From Stictocephala bisonia (lineage: Eukaryota; Arthropoda; Insecta; Hemiptera; Membracidae): a DNA stretch of 64,000 nucleotides. Under the pieces are notes generated by a model. The model was given only the letters and a program-made list of their open reading frames with translations, made no database searches and was not told the origin of the DNA. The DNA lies in NCBI GenBank assembly GCA_035578905.1, contig JAQJVL010000153.1, positions 1,077,501 through 1,141,500 of the forward strand, given 5' to 3'. Position numbers and translations under genes: made by a program. This document shows, piece after piece, positions 11,401 through 26,400 of this stretch; position 1 is the first letter of the stretch, and the number at the start of each line of letters is the position of its first letter.

Positions 11401-14400
11401 TGGGGTTGCACTGTTCCCACATACTTATAACTGAAACAAATTATCACACATTTTACAGCTAATGTTGATTCCACGCGTCTGCAAAGCTACACATCATTTA
11501 CATCAGTATTCATCTAACTATGCTTCGTGTCAAATGTTTTTGTACTGTTATTTAGTGATTTGGTTTGTTTACGATGAGGGTTAACTATGCCAAAATAACT
11601 AAATTTGATAAGTTAATTTTTTGCTTGATAAAAGATTTTTTTGATTTCTGATATTTTAAACTATGACAAAATTAAAGTACATATTTATGCTTTATATTAA
11701 TTAAATTTATTTTTTTATTACTGTAATGTGACTGTATTTATAATTTTTGTATAGATAATTCAACCTTTCTTCAAAATTATATTTTACTATTTCACTATTA
11801 TGCATTATGTTTATATATATAATTCGTCACAGAATAAAAATGTAAATTGCTTAATTAATTATACTCATTATATAATCATACAACAAAAATCAATCAATGG
11901 TCAAAAGGTCAAAACTCCGTCAACTGCCATTTTTTTTGTAATTTTGTAAAACATTACAAGATGGAATGTTGAACCAATCGACAGTAGATGTCACTTAAAA
12001 GAAGTTGTGATGTCTTATCGATTGGTACGACGTGGCAGTTATTGTGTCAATCCCAATTCTTTCTACAATTAAAAAAATAAAGTCTGCAAAACCTGTAAAA
12101 TATGAGAAACATTGAAAAGTAATACATATTTCTTAATATGTATTACTTAAAGAAATATGTATTATACAAGAAATTGTTAAGTATTATATTAAACAAGACA
12201 AAACTATATTTACTTCACGTTGTTTGATTTCATTTTCTAATTTTCTTTTCTGTTCTTCTCGATGTTTCTTCTCTGCTTCTTGCCTTTGCTTCTCCTCCTC
12301 TTCTTCTTTTTGCCAGAACTTATCCCGTTCATTTGAATTTATTTCTTGAGCAGGGATTACTCGCTTATAAGTAGTGCCCTATCAAAAACAAATGTTCAAA
12401 TCTGGGGAAATATTACTTATATGCTTATAGTATAAAGTAATTATTGTTGCTGTTAGTTGGTTAATAATATATTAGTATATAAGCTTTAATTGTTAAATAC
12501 TCATCACACATGTTTTAAATATGTTTAATCAGGATTAGCAGAGATTAAAACTTAACATGAAGATATTTTCTGAGCATTAAATGCTGGTAGTTTATTATTT
12601 TTACTATGACCACCACGATCACAATTATAATATTTTCCAAAATAAATTAAAAATAATAAACTACTACAATTTTTTAGTAATGCAAGTTGTTATTTGTTGA
12701 AAATTGCCATCAATCTCTTTAATATCATGTACAACTTGATACTTTAATCGCCTCATCTGACAAATTACCTTACATGAAATAAACTAAAATCTAGAGGAAG
12801 AGCTTGCTGTCATGACACCTATGGTGTTTCTGATTTTACTTTATTGACAATGACTACATTTTACCTTAGTTTGAGACGATGACTACATTTGCTCATCAAC
12901 AATCATCACACTCATTCTAAATCCATAGAATTCTAAAACCATCTGGATGATCAGCATCTTATGAATAAATAAATACAGTATATAACTAACTTGATGTTAT
13001 AATGATTTAGAGTATAAATCTGCACTTTAGGCAAAATTTATATTTATTTTGGGAAAACTAATATAATAGATTTAACTGAAACATTTAACTCAATGCAACT
13101 TAAAATTATCTACGGTATACAAAACAATCCAATAATGTCCATTTTTGTCAATCATATTCTTATACAGTAGAGTCTCGATTATTCGCCACTTGATTATCCG
13201 CCATTCCGTGTTATCCGCCGCACCTTTGGCATTTTATTTAATTAATATAATTTAACAAAAATAGTCAGAGGACATTTTGTGGTCATCAGCGAGTGTACGT
13301 GCTCTATTACTGATATGTCACCGACTGTACCGCTCCGCCCAAACCGATTAGACGCCTTCCCCGCCCTCACCTACCACTTCCCGCGCCGTGACCGTATATC
13401 TCTCTACATATTTTTGTCAGTTGCTGGATCGCTCCCGCGTTGAAAGGTACCGCTACTCGTGTGTTCGGTAAAGTTATTTATATATTTAAAGTTATTTTTT
13501 GTGATAAGTGTTTGTAGTGCTGTTTGGTGAAGTGGATTATGGAGAGGAACAAAAGAAAAAAGATTGTGTTATCAATGCAAGACAAGCTCAACGCTTTAAA
13601 AAGGCTGGACAAAGGAGAGACGTTGCAGAAGGTAGCCGATGACTATGGCGTTGGTCGTCGCACTGTTGGGGATTGGAAAAAAAGAGATCAGAATTAGAAC
13701 AATGGTGTGCCTCACGAGTGACTGAAATTGACTTAAAAGACAGAAAAACGATGAAGAAAAGTGACTATGAAAAAAACTAGTGAGGCCTTATTCATTTGGT
13801 TTACCCAATTTAGGGACAAAGGAGTGCCTATTTCAGGACCTATATTAAAAGAAAAGGCGTTGCATTTCCAAAAGGAATTTAATGAAGGCGACACAGAATT
13901 CACAGCAAGCATTGGTTGGTTAGACCGCTGGAAAAAACGATATGGAATCCGGCAGTTAAATATTTGTGGTGAAAAATTGTCATCCAACTTTGAAGAAATG
14001 GAAAGGTTCAAGAAAGAATTTCAAACACTTATTGAAGCTGAGCAGTTAACAGGAGACCAAATATTTAACTGTGACGAAACGGGCCTTAATTATAAAATGT
14101 TACCAAGTAAGAGCCTTGCAGCTCGGACCGAAGCAGCAGCTCCGGGTTACAAACGCAGCAAAGAGAGAGTAACGATTTTGGCCTGTAGTAATGCTACAGC
14201 AAACCATAAAATGGAATTGACAATGATTGGAAAGGCGAAAAATCCAAGGGCTTTCAAGGGAATCGCGAAACACGCACTGCCAGTAAAATATTTTAACCAA
14301 AAAAGTGCTTGGATGAGCGGGGATATTTTTAAAGAATGGTTTTAAAAAGAGTTTGTACCATCTACAGAAAAGTTTTTGAAAGAGAAAAACCTACCCAGAA

Positions 14401-17400
14401 AAGCAGTTCTACTTACAGATAATGCACCAAGTCATCCCGATGTAGATGATCTAAAAGACCAGGATATAAAGGCCATGTTCCTACCCCCAACGTAACTGCA
14501 ATTTGCCAACCTATGGATCAAGGTGTTTTGGAAACACTGAAGAGGAACTATAGAAAACGGCTTCTCTCCACCCTGATACAAGAAATAGAAGATGGCCAGG
14601 ACATGATTCCAAAGCTGAAACGTATAAATCTAAAAGATGTGGCTTATTGGATTGCAAGTGCCTGGGACAATGTCGGAGCAGATACTATTGCCAGATCATG
14701 GAAAAAGCTGTTGGGCGAGGATGAAGATGCCGGAACCATGCATGATGAAATTCATGAAGATATTTTACCCACATTGCAACAAATTCCTGGGTGAGAAGAC
14801 GCAACTTCGGTTGAAGTAGGAGAGTGGCTTACAGCAGATGAAGGTTACGAAATAACTGATGCAGAAATCGTCACACTTGTCAATAGCGGTGACGATCAAG
14901 ATGTCGAAGAACCAGAGACTGTTGAGCCCCAAAAAACTGCACATAAAGAAGGGGTGAAAATCTTTGAAGCGGCCATTAAATACGTCGAGCAGCTGTTGGC
15001 ATTATGATGCTCCAGAGATGGCGAGACTTAGCGGCGAAAAAGCGGGAAACGTCAAGAAGGCAGACCAAAATCACCAGCTTTTTCCACTCACCATAAACTC
15101 AACCAGTTTCAATTTATGTGTTTAAAATAATTTTTTCCGTTTTAAAGTGAGTAATGAATTATGTATTACATTTAATCGTGTAAGTAAATAAAAATTAAGA
15201 TTGTTTTTTATTAGAAGTGGAAACATAAGGAACACTAATTTATACTACACAACAAGATTGATACAGAACAAAAATTACAGACTGCCAAAAGTAAACAAAG
15301 CCATTTTTAAACGTTCTCTTGCCTACTTAGGACCAAAATTTTTTTATTTTCTTCCACTTGATATTAAAAATGCAGTTAATTTGAAAACTTTTTGTAAAAA
15401 ATCAACTACTTGGCTTTCACTGCAACAAGACGTAAGCTATTTTAATATTGATATAACATAAAATGATTTGTTTGTTTTGTTCTTGACTGGAAGCCATTGT
15501 CATGAAACACAGTACAACTCTCTTGTTCATGTTTTTAAATTGTCTGTGACTATAGTTTTAGATTATATTTATACTTTAATTGAATTATATTTTCAGTGAT
15601 TTTATTTAATATTGATAAAACATAAAATGATTTTTTTTGTTGTTCTTGACTAGAAGCCATTGTCATGAAACACATGTACAACTCTCTTGTACACGTTTTT
15701 AAATTATTTGTGTCAATAGTTTTAGATTACTTTTATACTTTAATTGAATTATATTTTCAGGAATTTTAATATTGATATAATATAAAATGATTTGTTTGTT
15801 TTGTTCTTGACTGGAAGCCATTGTCATGAAAAACAGTACAACTCTCTTGTTCACGTTTTTTATTTGTCTGTGACTATAGTTTTAGATTATATTTATACTT
15901 TAATTGAATTATATTTTCAGTGATTTTATTTAATATTGATATAACATAAAATGATTTTTTTTGTTGTTCTTGACTAGAAGCCATTGTCATGAAACACATG
16001 TACAACTCTCTTGTTCAAGTTTTTGAATTATTTGTGTCAATAATTTTAGATTACTTTTATACTTTAATTGAATTATATTTTCAGGAATGTAAACACTGCA
16101 AGTGGCGATTGCGTGTCTTCTATTATGCAATTATATGTATTGCTAGACTCATATGTTTAAATGTTTTTTAAATATATATTTTTTTCTTTAATCAAACTGG
16201 TCACATAACTCGATATAGTGGCCAGTTAATTTCCAAATAAGTACTATGTAAATAGATAATTGTCATTATTAGTTGGAAATAAATTCATTTATTCATTCAT
16301 TCATTTATTCAAATATACTGTAAACTGTTTACTGTGTACGTAATTTAGGTTTTATTCAACATTCCCCGTTATCCGCCATTTACGCTTATCCGCCCTTCCG
16401 CCGGCCCGTTTATGGCGGATAATCGAGACTCTACTGTATATGAAATGCCGACACAACGTTGTGCGTATTTTAAGGCAAATATGAATGATGATATGAGTGT
16501 TGGATGAGTGTAGTCTGGTTATTAAATGAGTTCAACTGTTCCTCAGAAAGGGCAATTTATTAATAGCCCAACAGCCAGGGCAACTAAGGGACCTACAGCT
16601 TTACGTGGAATCCAAATCATGCAATGTTGGTCTGATTTTCAGCTAACTGATAAGTCTGACACTCAGTTCTCTTTCCAACACAACTTCCAAACTTTGACTA
16701 CCATCCAACATGGACACCCCAGACTTCTGTATTAGTGTCCACGTCGATGGCAACCATTCAGCGGACGCCGTGTCGGTATTAAGAGGACAGAATGGAACCT
16801 ATTGCCTACAATCACCCAAACACTTTGTTTCCCAGTAGCTCAGTTACAGCACTATGCCACCAGTGCTGACCATAAAAAACCAATGGGTCATAAAAAATGA
16901 AAATACAAATATTATGTTCTTTGTAAGTAATTTTTTTTTGTAGAAAATGTTCATCACTGGAGACAGGTGATGGAATACTGAACTAAGCTACAATATTATC
17001 CATTTTACAATGGTTAAAGTTTCAACAGTATGCTTTTTAAATGTTAATCATTTAAAATACTTCTTTACAACTACTTACATTACTATACTTTACAAAATTA
17101 CTCAACAAATGATAAAATCAAGACGTAATTATTCAATTTGTGATTTAAGCATTTTTCAAAATCAAAATTTATTCTGATTTTTCTTAATTATTTTACTGTT
17201 TATCAAATATATGAGGCGTGTTTCGTGTTTCTAAGTAAGTAAGATTTTGGAATTCCGCCACTGTAGCGCTGCGGTTGGCGTTCAGTGCATGTGCACTGGT
17301 TACTACTATCTGTTGGCAAGCCACAGCCGCCGTTACGGATCTGTTCAAGTGTATTTAGTGTCACTTATGACTGTTTAAAATTCATCCTTTGATTTAAAAA

Positions 17401-20370
17401 TGCCGCCAACTGTAAAGTACATGTTGTGATAAGTTTTCGTAACGCTAAAGTCATGAAAGCAGGTGACATTCATCGAGATATCTGTGAAGTTTATTGAGAA
17501 AACAGAATGAGTGATGGGATAGTATGGAAATGGGCAAGATCTTTTAAAGTGGCCATACGAATGTGCATGATGAGGATCGAAATGGGAACCTTCACTCATT
17601 ACTGATAACTTGGTGTAAAACGTTGATGAAAAAATCCAGAGAAAACGGACCTTTACAATAACTGCATTGTTATTTAGTGTGTCTTTAAGTGTCCAGAAGT
17701 GCGATTCATGAAATTGTGTCAGAACGTTTGAAGTACAGAGAGTTATGATTACGCTAGGTTCTCAAAAATGCTGACGGAAAATCACAAAAACAAATGTTTG
17801 GCGAGAATCACACAAACAAACGTTTCACCAGATCTCTCACATTCCTAGATTATTAGAATCGTATTGGTTACGATTTTTAAAACTATATTGTCAAGGTGAC
17901 AGACTCACAATGAATGTCAGCTGCTTTCACACCCTTAGCATTACGAAAATTTATCACAACACGTAATTTACAAATGGCAGCATTTTTAATCGGAGGATGA
18001 ATTTTAAACAGTCATAAGCAACCTTAAATACAGTTGAGTGGATCCGTAACAGCGGCTGTGGTTTGCCAACAAATAGTATTATCCAGCGTGCATGCGCTGA
18101 ACGCCGACCACAGCACTGGATTTCAAAACGGTACTTACTTTAAAAACACACCTCGTATAATCTGTATGGCACATTAGTAAAATAAAATACTTATGCTCAC
18201 CACTGGTCCTGACTCTTTTACAGTTTCTCCTCTGTCTTTAAAACTGTAAGCAGAGGCTTTAGACAATTTTTCAATGATAATATCTGTGTCTACTTCTTCC
18301 TCATTCCTTGCATTCACCGTTACGTGGAACCCCTTAAACAGATTGCTCACGTCTCGGATGTGATTTGCACTAGTAGCTTTGCGGTGATGTGGCGCACCTT
18401 CCCCTTGCTATTTTTTTTAAATCAACAATAAACAAACTATTATAGCATATTCATTGAGAATAGTTATAGTAAGAAGAGGTAGTTTTGTGTTACTTTAAAT
18501 TTAGCTTGCACTATTTTTTTCAATATTTTGAGACTATTGGCTTTATGTCCTTCATAAATATGAGTCACTAAAGGAACTTAAATAGTGGCATTAAAGGCGA
18601 ACATTACTTACTATACTAGGCCTTCAGAATACAAATTCGCCGGCATGAAAAAATAAAACGAGATAAATGTTTTAATTCCAAGCGACAATATGCTAAGATT
18701 TGCCTTTTAAACTGAATTGTACAGATACTACAGTTTGTACATAATTTCTGGTTAATTCATTAATTATTTTGGTAATTTACAAAACTTGTTTGTAGTGGTC
18801 AAACTTATCTGACAAAAAAATTTAAAATATCCTGACTGCTCGAAAATTTTCATATCATGGGTTTTTTTAATAAATTTAAACAAGTTTTTCTTCTAAATAA
18901 TTACATAAATTATTAATTGCAACCACAATGTAATAACTTGGTATTGTCATAAGCCTCGTTTCTTCATCTAAAAAACAATATACCACATGTAACATTAAAA
19001 TTAGTTTTATGGATTATACGGCTGTTGCAACAAAACCACGTTCTGTACGCCCGAGCCACATGTGTTATTCTTGTGGGAAAATTTAAATTTACAACCCCTA
19101 TTTATTGGAAAAATGAAAATGTCTGAATTTTTCTGGGGTTGACACAGTTAGATCTACCTTCAGTCCAAATTTCAACGATACTCTGAAGTGGGTAAACATT
19201 TATGTCAGTCAGTGAATGATTCCAATCGAGCTCTATATTAGAGTGATTTATACTTATGTATATGAACTTATATTCAAAAATAATATAGTTTAACTTAACG
19301 TTTCTTAATTGAGAATTTGATTGAGTAAAATTATTGAATAATAAACATGACAGTTGAATTATTATTAAAACATCATATAAGAATTAAATTTTAAAATGCA
19401 GATAACTCCTCAGAATTAATGGATTATTAAGAGTGCCTTAAGAGAATACTTCAATCAAACTTGAACTTTGTAACAGTTAGTGTAAATCAATTGCAGTCAA
19501 TTTAATTCAACTAAAAAGCCTTCCGAGGCTAAAATCCTAATAAATGACTATACTATCTCATATTTCATTAAATTCCTTTGATTAACCCTTTAACTGCTAT
19601 TTTATTTTGTACCGGGCAACACCCCTCTGCTGTGTTTTTCCATGCAAAATCAAGATATTAGAAATCAGAATAAGAACAGTTGATTTAAGAATATAAACTA
19701 TAATTTTCTTATGTTATGTTTAAGATATATAATATAAATATTATATATAACATATATATATATATATATATATATCATATATAGTATATATTATTATATA
19801 ATTGCTGTACCCGCCCGCTTCGCCGGTCATAATATTGAGTTTTGATTGTATCATTGAAATGTGCAGCAACATTTCAGTTTACACAGTATCTAATTTACAA
19901 CAGCTGATGTTTTGTGTAGTTTACTACTGTACTCAATTATTTTTAATTTTGAAAGTTTTGCCTACCACAATTTTATTCTATTTGTTTTTATTTAACAGCT
20001 GTTAATCAAATAAATCAATCAATTAATATAGCTTCACAAGAAATCAAAACATAAAAATATAAACAGTTTAAAAAATTAACACATGGTTTAATTTAATTTT
20101 GACATACTTAAAACCCACAGCTGATATTCTTTTTATATTTGACTTATTATACCTTCATGCATCCTGCTATTTGATTAACATTGAAACTTTAGAAGTCCAA
20201 GGGACGGAGCCCTGAGGGATTAAAGAAATAGGAATAGGACAGAAACCTTCCCTGGGGTATATAGAACAACTTCCCCAAGTTTCATGGCGATCGGCTGGAC
20301 GGTTTGGTAGCGCATAAAGGATAGACAGACAAACATACATTGGATTTTATATATATAGATATATGTGTAT

Positions 20371-20411
<41 letters not shown>

Positions 20412-23400
20412 TCTATTATTATATTGAAAAACTTACCACCAAGTTCATGAAGTAAAACCAAAATGATGTAATTTTACTTTTATTATATTATATATTAATA
20501 TCACTATATTACGCACTCTATTTACAACTATGTACAAGGTTGTCACTGTCTAAAAGTGTTTCAGCTCGTGGTATTCCGCGAAGCACGGAACTACGCAAAG
20601 CGCGACGTCGCATTCATTGCACAAGTAGCGCGACTCACGACGTTTTTGTTCACGCCGCTTTGTGTGTTTACAAACATGGCACACACGTGTTACGTTTTTC
20701 TTTTTTTCTGTTGATGGGACAAGCGCAGGAAAGTGGCGTTGTGTCAGTCTTGTTGGGTTTACACCGATGGAAGGGTCGTCCACCTCTTTGCCGACTAATC
20801 CTTGTTTCTATGTTGTTCTCTATTAGTTGCCGTATGAGTTCAAAATGAAAACTCTGGAGTGTAGGTTTTTTACCAGTTTTACAAAGAAAAATGGCATGCG
20901 AATTTAGAATAGTTATATCAAGTAGATGGAAAAACAATTTTTTGTACCATCTAGTTGAACGTCTGATACACTCAACATATACTATCATCATATCAGAACA
21001 ATCAACTGAGCCCATGTGGAGGTTGTAATCGTTTATAAAATTCGGTTTCATGATATGCTCTTTAGTTTGAAAATTGATTTTACCAGTTCTGACCATTTCA
21101 ATTTTATGTTCAGTGGTTAGCATGCGAACCTCGCATTTGTCCTGCCATCTAAGTGTAACCATTGTTCCATCATTTTGTATTTCTGTATCTCCTGCTTTCA
21201 ATTGTTGATTATATTTAGGCATCCCAACTCTGTTTGATTTCACAGTTCCACATGCATTGGTTTAGTTGTCATGTAAAAACTTCAGTAAATCAGGACTAGT
21301 ATACCAGTTATCAATGTATAAACAATGGCCTTTGTTGAGATAAACATATAAACAATGGCCTTGTTTTAGAAATGTAGTGATAATGGAACCAGAAATACCC
21401 AAGTCTTCAGAATTCGTAATTTCCGTCTCCTTTCCCGTATAAACAATGACGTCCAATACATATCCAGTATCGCAATCACATAATATGTAAAGCTTTATTC
21501 CAAATCTGCTACGTTTAGATGGTATGTATTGTCTAAATCCCAAACGGCCTTTGAACAGCCCTTTCGTCAACACAGAGATTGCGAAAAGGAATAAAACTAC
21601 TAGAAAATGTCTTTCTAAAAATATCTAATACAGGTTTGATTTTTGTTAGTTTTCCATGAATTCCAGGTTGAGTGTTGTCTGAAAAATGTAGTAATCTTAG
21701 AATATTGAGAAATCTATCATGGGACATCAGTTCTGGAATACTGTTTTTGTGTAATGGGTCATTCGACCAGTAGTCCTCTATTCTGACCTTTTTACTATGA
21801 GTCATAAGCATAACAACAGCAAAAAATAATTTGAGTTCTTTTTTTGTAATAGGAGACCATTGTTTTAGTCGTGATTTTTCACTTGGTGGACAATTGCTTA
21901 CTATAAAATTAAAATGTTTATTTGTCTCAAAAACAATTAAATCTAGTAAATTGTCAGGTAACAATTTTTCAAAACATTTTAGTTCAGTACATTCGTCTAG
22001 TTCATTTGAATCGTCTATTACACCGCTGTTTGTTTCATCAAACACATATATTGTAGGTGAAAAATCAGATTTGTTCCAAACATGAGGATACTTGGGCTCT
22101 TTTTTATTTTTATTATTAGTATTTGGCAGTCGTTGCCTTACTCTACGTTTTCGTTTTCGTCCATTTACCTCATTATTACTTACAGTGCTTGGGCCAGGCA
22201 GGTTGAGATCGACGACTTCAAGTTGAGATTCAGTAGGGCTATTTGTGGTATTTTGTGTGAGTTCTATTTCTTCATCATTAATTGTTATATCGCCTCTATC
22301 GTTATCTGATTCAATATCAGAATACGAGGGGATGTAAATAGGGTCGGCATCAGAATCGTGATCATCTGAGAAGCTTTCATCGTCATATAAGCCTAGTTCC
22401 GAACTGGGAATTTCTAAATATTTTCTTATTATATTCTCATCGTCCTGATCACCAGACATGTTTACAATATAATCTACAAACACATAGTAATAAGGAAACA
22501 CGAACAAACACTAAATAACTATCTCAATAAAACAACGATAAATAAAGCAGGAACGCAAAACACCATGCGCCGGACGCGCCAACTGACATTTCACTGCCGA
22601 CGGATGACACGTAGTTTATATGGTTTCTAAAATATGCGCTAGATAGTGGCACAAAGCAGGGATGTGTAGTATAGTTTTCTCTAAACAACAGAGATTGTGC
22701 CACTGTTCATTTCATTCATTACTACAATAAATCCACTCAATTTTACCAATATTACAACAATGAAAACTACGAATTGAGTTTACTCGGGAGTAGCGGTGAC
22801 GGCCTGACAGGCGGAACACGGCTTATCTCGGGAGTAGCAGATAAGTGGTTAATAGTAAACAAAATGTTAACTTAATAAACACATTTGTCTCTTTATTGTT
22901 ATTTTTCTTTATTACTTTAAAACTATTCTGCATTCTGCAATGAACATTTAAAATTGCTTATTTCACATTTTTTACTGCTACATGATAACACTGAGTCAAG
23001 GATAAATATACTTGAAAAACCTTTTAAAAAAGTACATTAACCAATTGAGATAACTCGTGATGGGCCGCTGAGACGCAAAACCACAATCACGAGTTTACCT
23101 GTGATGCTGGCAATTCATATTAACAAACGATTATTTGACGCTTAACCAATTGACCTATGAGTTTATTTGCACTGCACAGTCAGTTATTCATTCTATTAAT
23201 ATCAAGTAAAATGTAAGCATTTGGCAAAAAATTTATTAAAAAATGTTTAAACTAGAGCAAAAGTTTTTATATTTTTATAATGAAACAGGCTTCAAAAATA
23301 TAGTTCATATGTACCTAAAAAATAATTATAACATAACAATATACAAAATTAAGTTTTTTTGTTTTTATAAATTTTGAAAGCATGTGTATATATTTTTTAG

Positions 23401-26400
23401 TAAACAATTAAAATCGTTACTGAGTTGCTGTTGACAATTTAATTCTCTAAAAGAAAGTATTACATTTTATAAATATTTTTAAACTATCACACAAAAAATG
23501 TTTTTCCAAACCGATGTAAAATTCGTCATTTTGATTTTATCCAAAAGTACAAAACAATGTTTTCCTATAACTTCACAGGAAGATGAGTGGGAGTTCAATT
23601 TATAATCTATTTATGTTAATATCAAGAATTTAAGCATTTGAAAATTATAAGACAAACTATACTATACAAATATAATAAAAATAGAAACTCTCACTAATGG
23701 TAATCCTTTAGTCATGTTTCCGCCATGACTAATAACAAAACATTTGCACTTGTCTGCTTTTGTTTACAATCACAAACTGAAAGCTAAATTGGATTGTAAA
23801 ACAAACCAGCTCATTGTTACAAAGCTGACAAAGAACAGAAAGCAATAGTGAACATAAGTTGGTTATTATTGTCATACATATTGTTGTTTAGTGCGCAAAC
23901 ATCGTAGTTTGGCACACAACATTGCCAATTTGCGATGTAATTTTTTTTAGGTTATAAAATGATACAAGTGATATCCTAATATATTTTTTTATAGTAATTC
24001 GGTCTTCACTGATTGTTTTTATTAATATTTTTAACCATTTGATGCAATAGTTTTTTTCAATGTTTCAAAAGCATTGTTACCATCATGGAACAATTCCGTG
24101 ATAGCAATTTTGAGCCCAGATCGGCCATCACGGAACGGTTCCGTGAAAATAGGCCAATGGGTTAATAACATTATTTGTTCAATAATATGATATATTTAGT
24201 TTCCTAAGTCTTTAAACATTATTATTTAATGACCAATATATTAATTTGAATTTATTATATACAGTAGAGCGCCGATTATCCGAACGTCGGTCATCCGAAC
24301 CGTCGGTTATCCGAACGCCCTAATATGTATGTACTTTAATTCATATTTTGAACGTGATTCTGAAGTACGTAATTCAAATTTGCGCGCCAACCGAAACTCC
24401 CGCTGCGATTTAGCAGGAAAAAAGATTGTCAAGGCTAAAGCAAAAACAAATTTTGGACTTTTTCTCTAAATAAAAAGTATGTATTGTACTGTATCTATGT
24501 ATAATAAATTGTTCTTTAAAAGTTATATCCATGCATTCTGATTGATTTCATAATAGAATTACATGAATAATTTTAGTTTGATAATTTTTTAGCCTTTTAA
24601 CTACTAAGCCCTCCCCTTTAGGGGAACCGAGCCTCAGGTAAAGGGCGGGTCACAGGTGGCGGATAGTGAATGTTCCACCAGATATGGTGGACAGCTGCGA
24701 ATAAGGGGTAACCCGAATAAGCAGTCCCGGACCGAGGCGGCAGCACCGGAGGGCGTGGGAGGGTGATCTGTGGCGGGGTCACACTCAGCAAGTCCACATG
24801 AGCCCGATGATAGTGCTGTGTCATGGCGAGGAAGTGCCGCCATCAAATAAGCACTGCCCGTACTGCCTTGTACGATAGGGTTTGGGTACCCGAAGGCTAG
24901 GAGAAGGTCACTCTGATGTAACACCGAGGCTAGGCCAACGTCTTGAAGCTGCAGTGAAAGCAATTGGCCTAGGAGAAGAAACTCTGATCACAAACTCCTG
25001 GTCCTCCAGGTTGGGGGTTGAGCGTTGGGCTGACAACCCGCCTCGTAAAAACTAGCTCGTTACGTATCACCAATAAAATGCTTTGAAACAGGACTGGAAC
25101 TTAAGGAATAAGACCCGGCTTTGCATAAAGGAATTGAGATTTGGAACATGGAACGTTCGAAGTTTAGCCATACCAGGTGCAATAGACATTCTGTCAAAGG
25201 AGCTAGAAGAAAGAAACATGGATATTGTAGCACTTCAAGAGACAAGATGGCCTTTGGCAGGAAGAGTTAATACCAAAGAGTATGTGATATATTATAGTGG
25301 CTGTGATTATAATAGATACTACGGAGGTACCGGTTTTGCGGTTAAAAGAAAGTGGAGCGAAGCAGTTTTATCTTTTAATCCTTGTAATGAAAGACTATGT
25401 ACAATAAGAATTAGAGGAAGGTTTTCAAACATATCGCTGGTGAGCATTTATGCTCCCACAGAGGATGCTGAAGAAGATGATAAAGACAGATTTTATGAAA
25501 ATCTGGAAGAAGTTACCAATGACTTTCCTCAGTATGACCTAAGGATGATAATAGGAGATGCAAACGCCAAAATAGGGAAAGAGAAAATATGGACTGCCGT
25601 TGCCGGCAAGGAAAGTCTCCACGAAACATCCAACGATAATGGAATCAGACTGTTAAGTTTCAGTGAAGCAAGCAACTTCAAAATAATGAGTACAATGTTC
25701 CCCCACAAAAGAATACATAAAGAAACTTGGGTATCACCGAATGGACTCGTAAAGAACCAGATTGACCACGTATTAATAGATCAAAGGCATAAAACAAGCA
25801 TCCTTGATGTACTAAGGAGCGCAGAGTGTGGCTCGGACCATAATCTTGTCCTCATAAAAGTTTTTCTAAGAATAGCAGTAGAGAAGAAAAAGGGACAAAG
25901 ACAAACTGATATTTATGAAATAGATAAATTAAAGATAAAAGAAGTGGCGGATAAATTTAAACTAACTCTTAAGAATAGGTTCCAAGTGCTTACTGACCTA
26001 GAAGCTGAAACTGAAACAAGTATAGAAGATAGATGGATTAGTCTGAGTAGTGCTATACAAGAAACAACTATGGAGATATGTGGAAAAAGGAAAAGGAAAA
26101 AGAGAAATGTCTGGTTCGACGAAGAATGTAAGAAGAAACTGGAAGAGAGAAAAGATCTAAGGAAAAAATGGCTACAAGAACAATCAGAGGAATTAAATCA
26201 GAGGTACAGAAGGTTTCAAAACGAAACAAATAAACTGTTGAGAAAGAAGAAAAGACAGTATATAAATAGTATAATAGGCAAAGCAGAATCTATGCATAGT
26301 GAAAACACTAAAATATTTTATAAGACAGTAAAAATGTTTAAGAAAGGATTCCAACCGAACTCCTTTGGGATTAAGCTTGAAGGAAAAGTCATTGTAGAAA

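Larger units (their letters stand above)
13165..16436 (+). mobile_element. pogo/Tigger-type DNA transposon, decayed, with LINE insertion
   Basis: The terminal inverted repeats begin CAGTAGAGTCTCGATTAT at both ends (24 bp, one mismatch) and the element is flanked by TA (13163-13164, 16437-16438). Both ends carry repeated TTATCCGCC-type subterminal motifs, a plausible transposase-binding array. A broken DDE_1 transposase lies at 13539-15007, and a LINE 3' end (about 15205-16312) is inserted downstream of it. Confidence 0.9.
19582..22852 (-). mobile_element. piggyBac-type transposon, split by a Helitron
   Basis: It is bounded by TTAA at 19582-19585 and 22849-22852. The inverted ends match at 15 of 18 positions: TTAACCCTTTAACTGCTA on the left, TTAACCACTTATCTGCTA on the right strand. 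A broken transposase runs on the minus strand (22459 to about 20550). A Helitron (19800-20359) with TA-rich flanks lies inside its left part. Without it the element is about 2.7 kb, normal for piggyBac. Confidence 0.85.
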
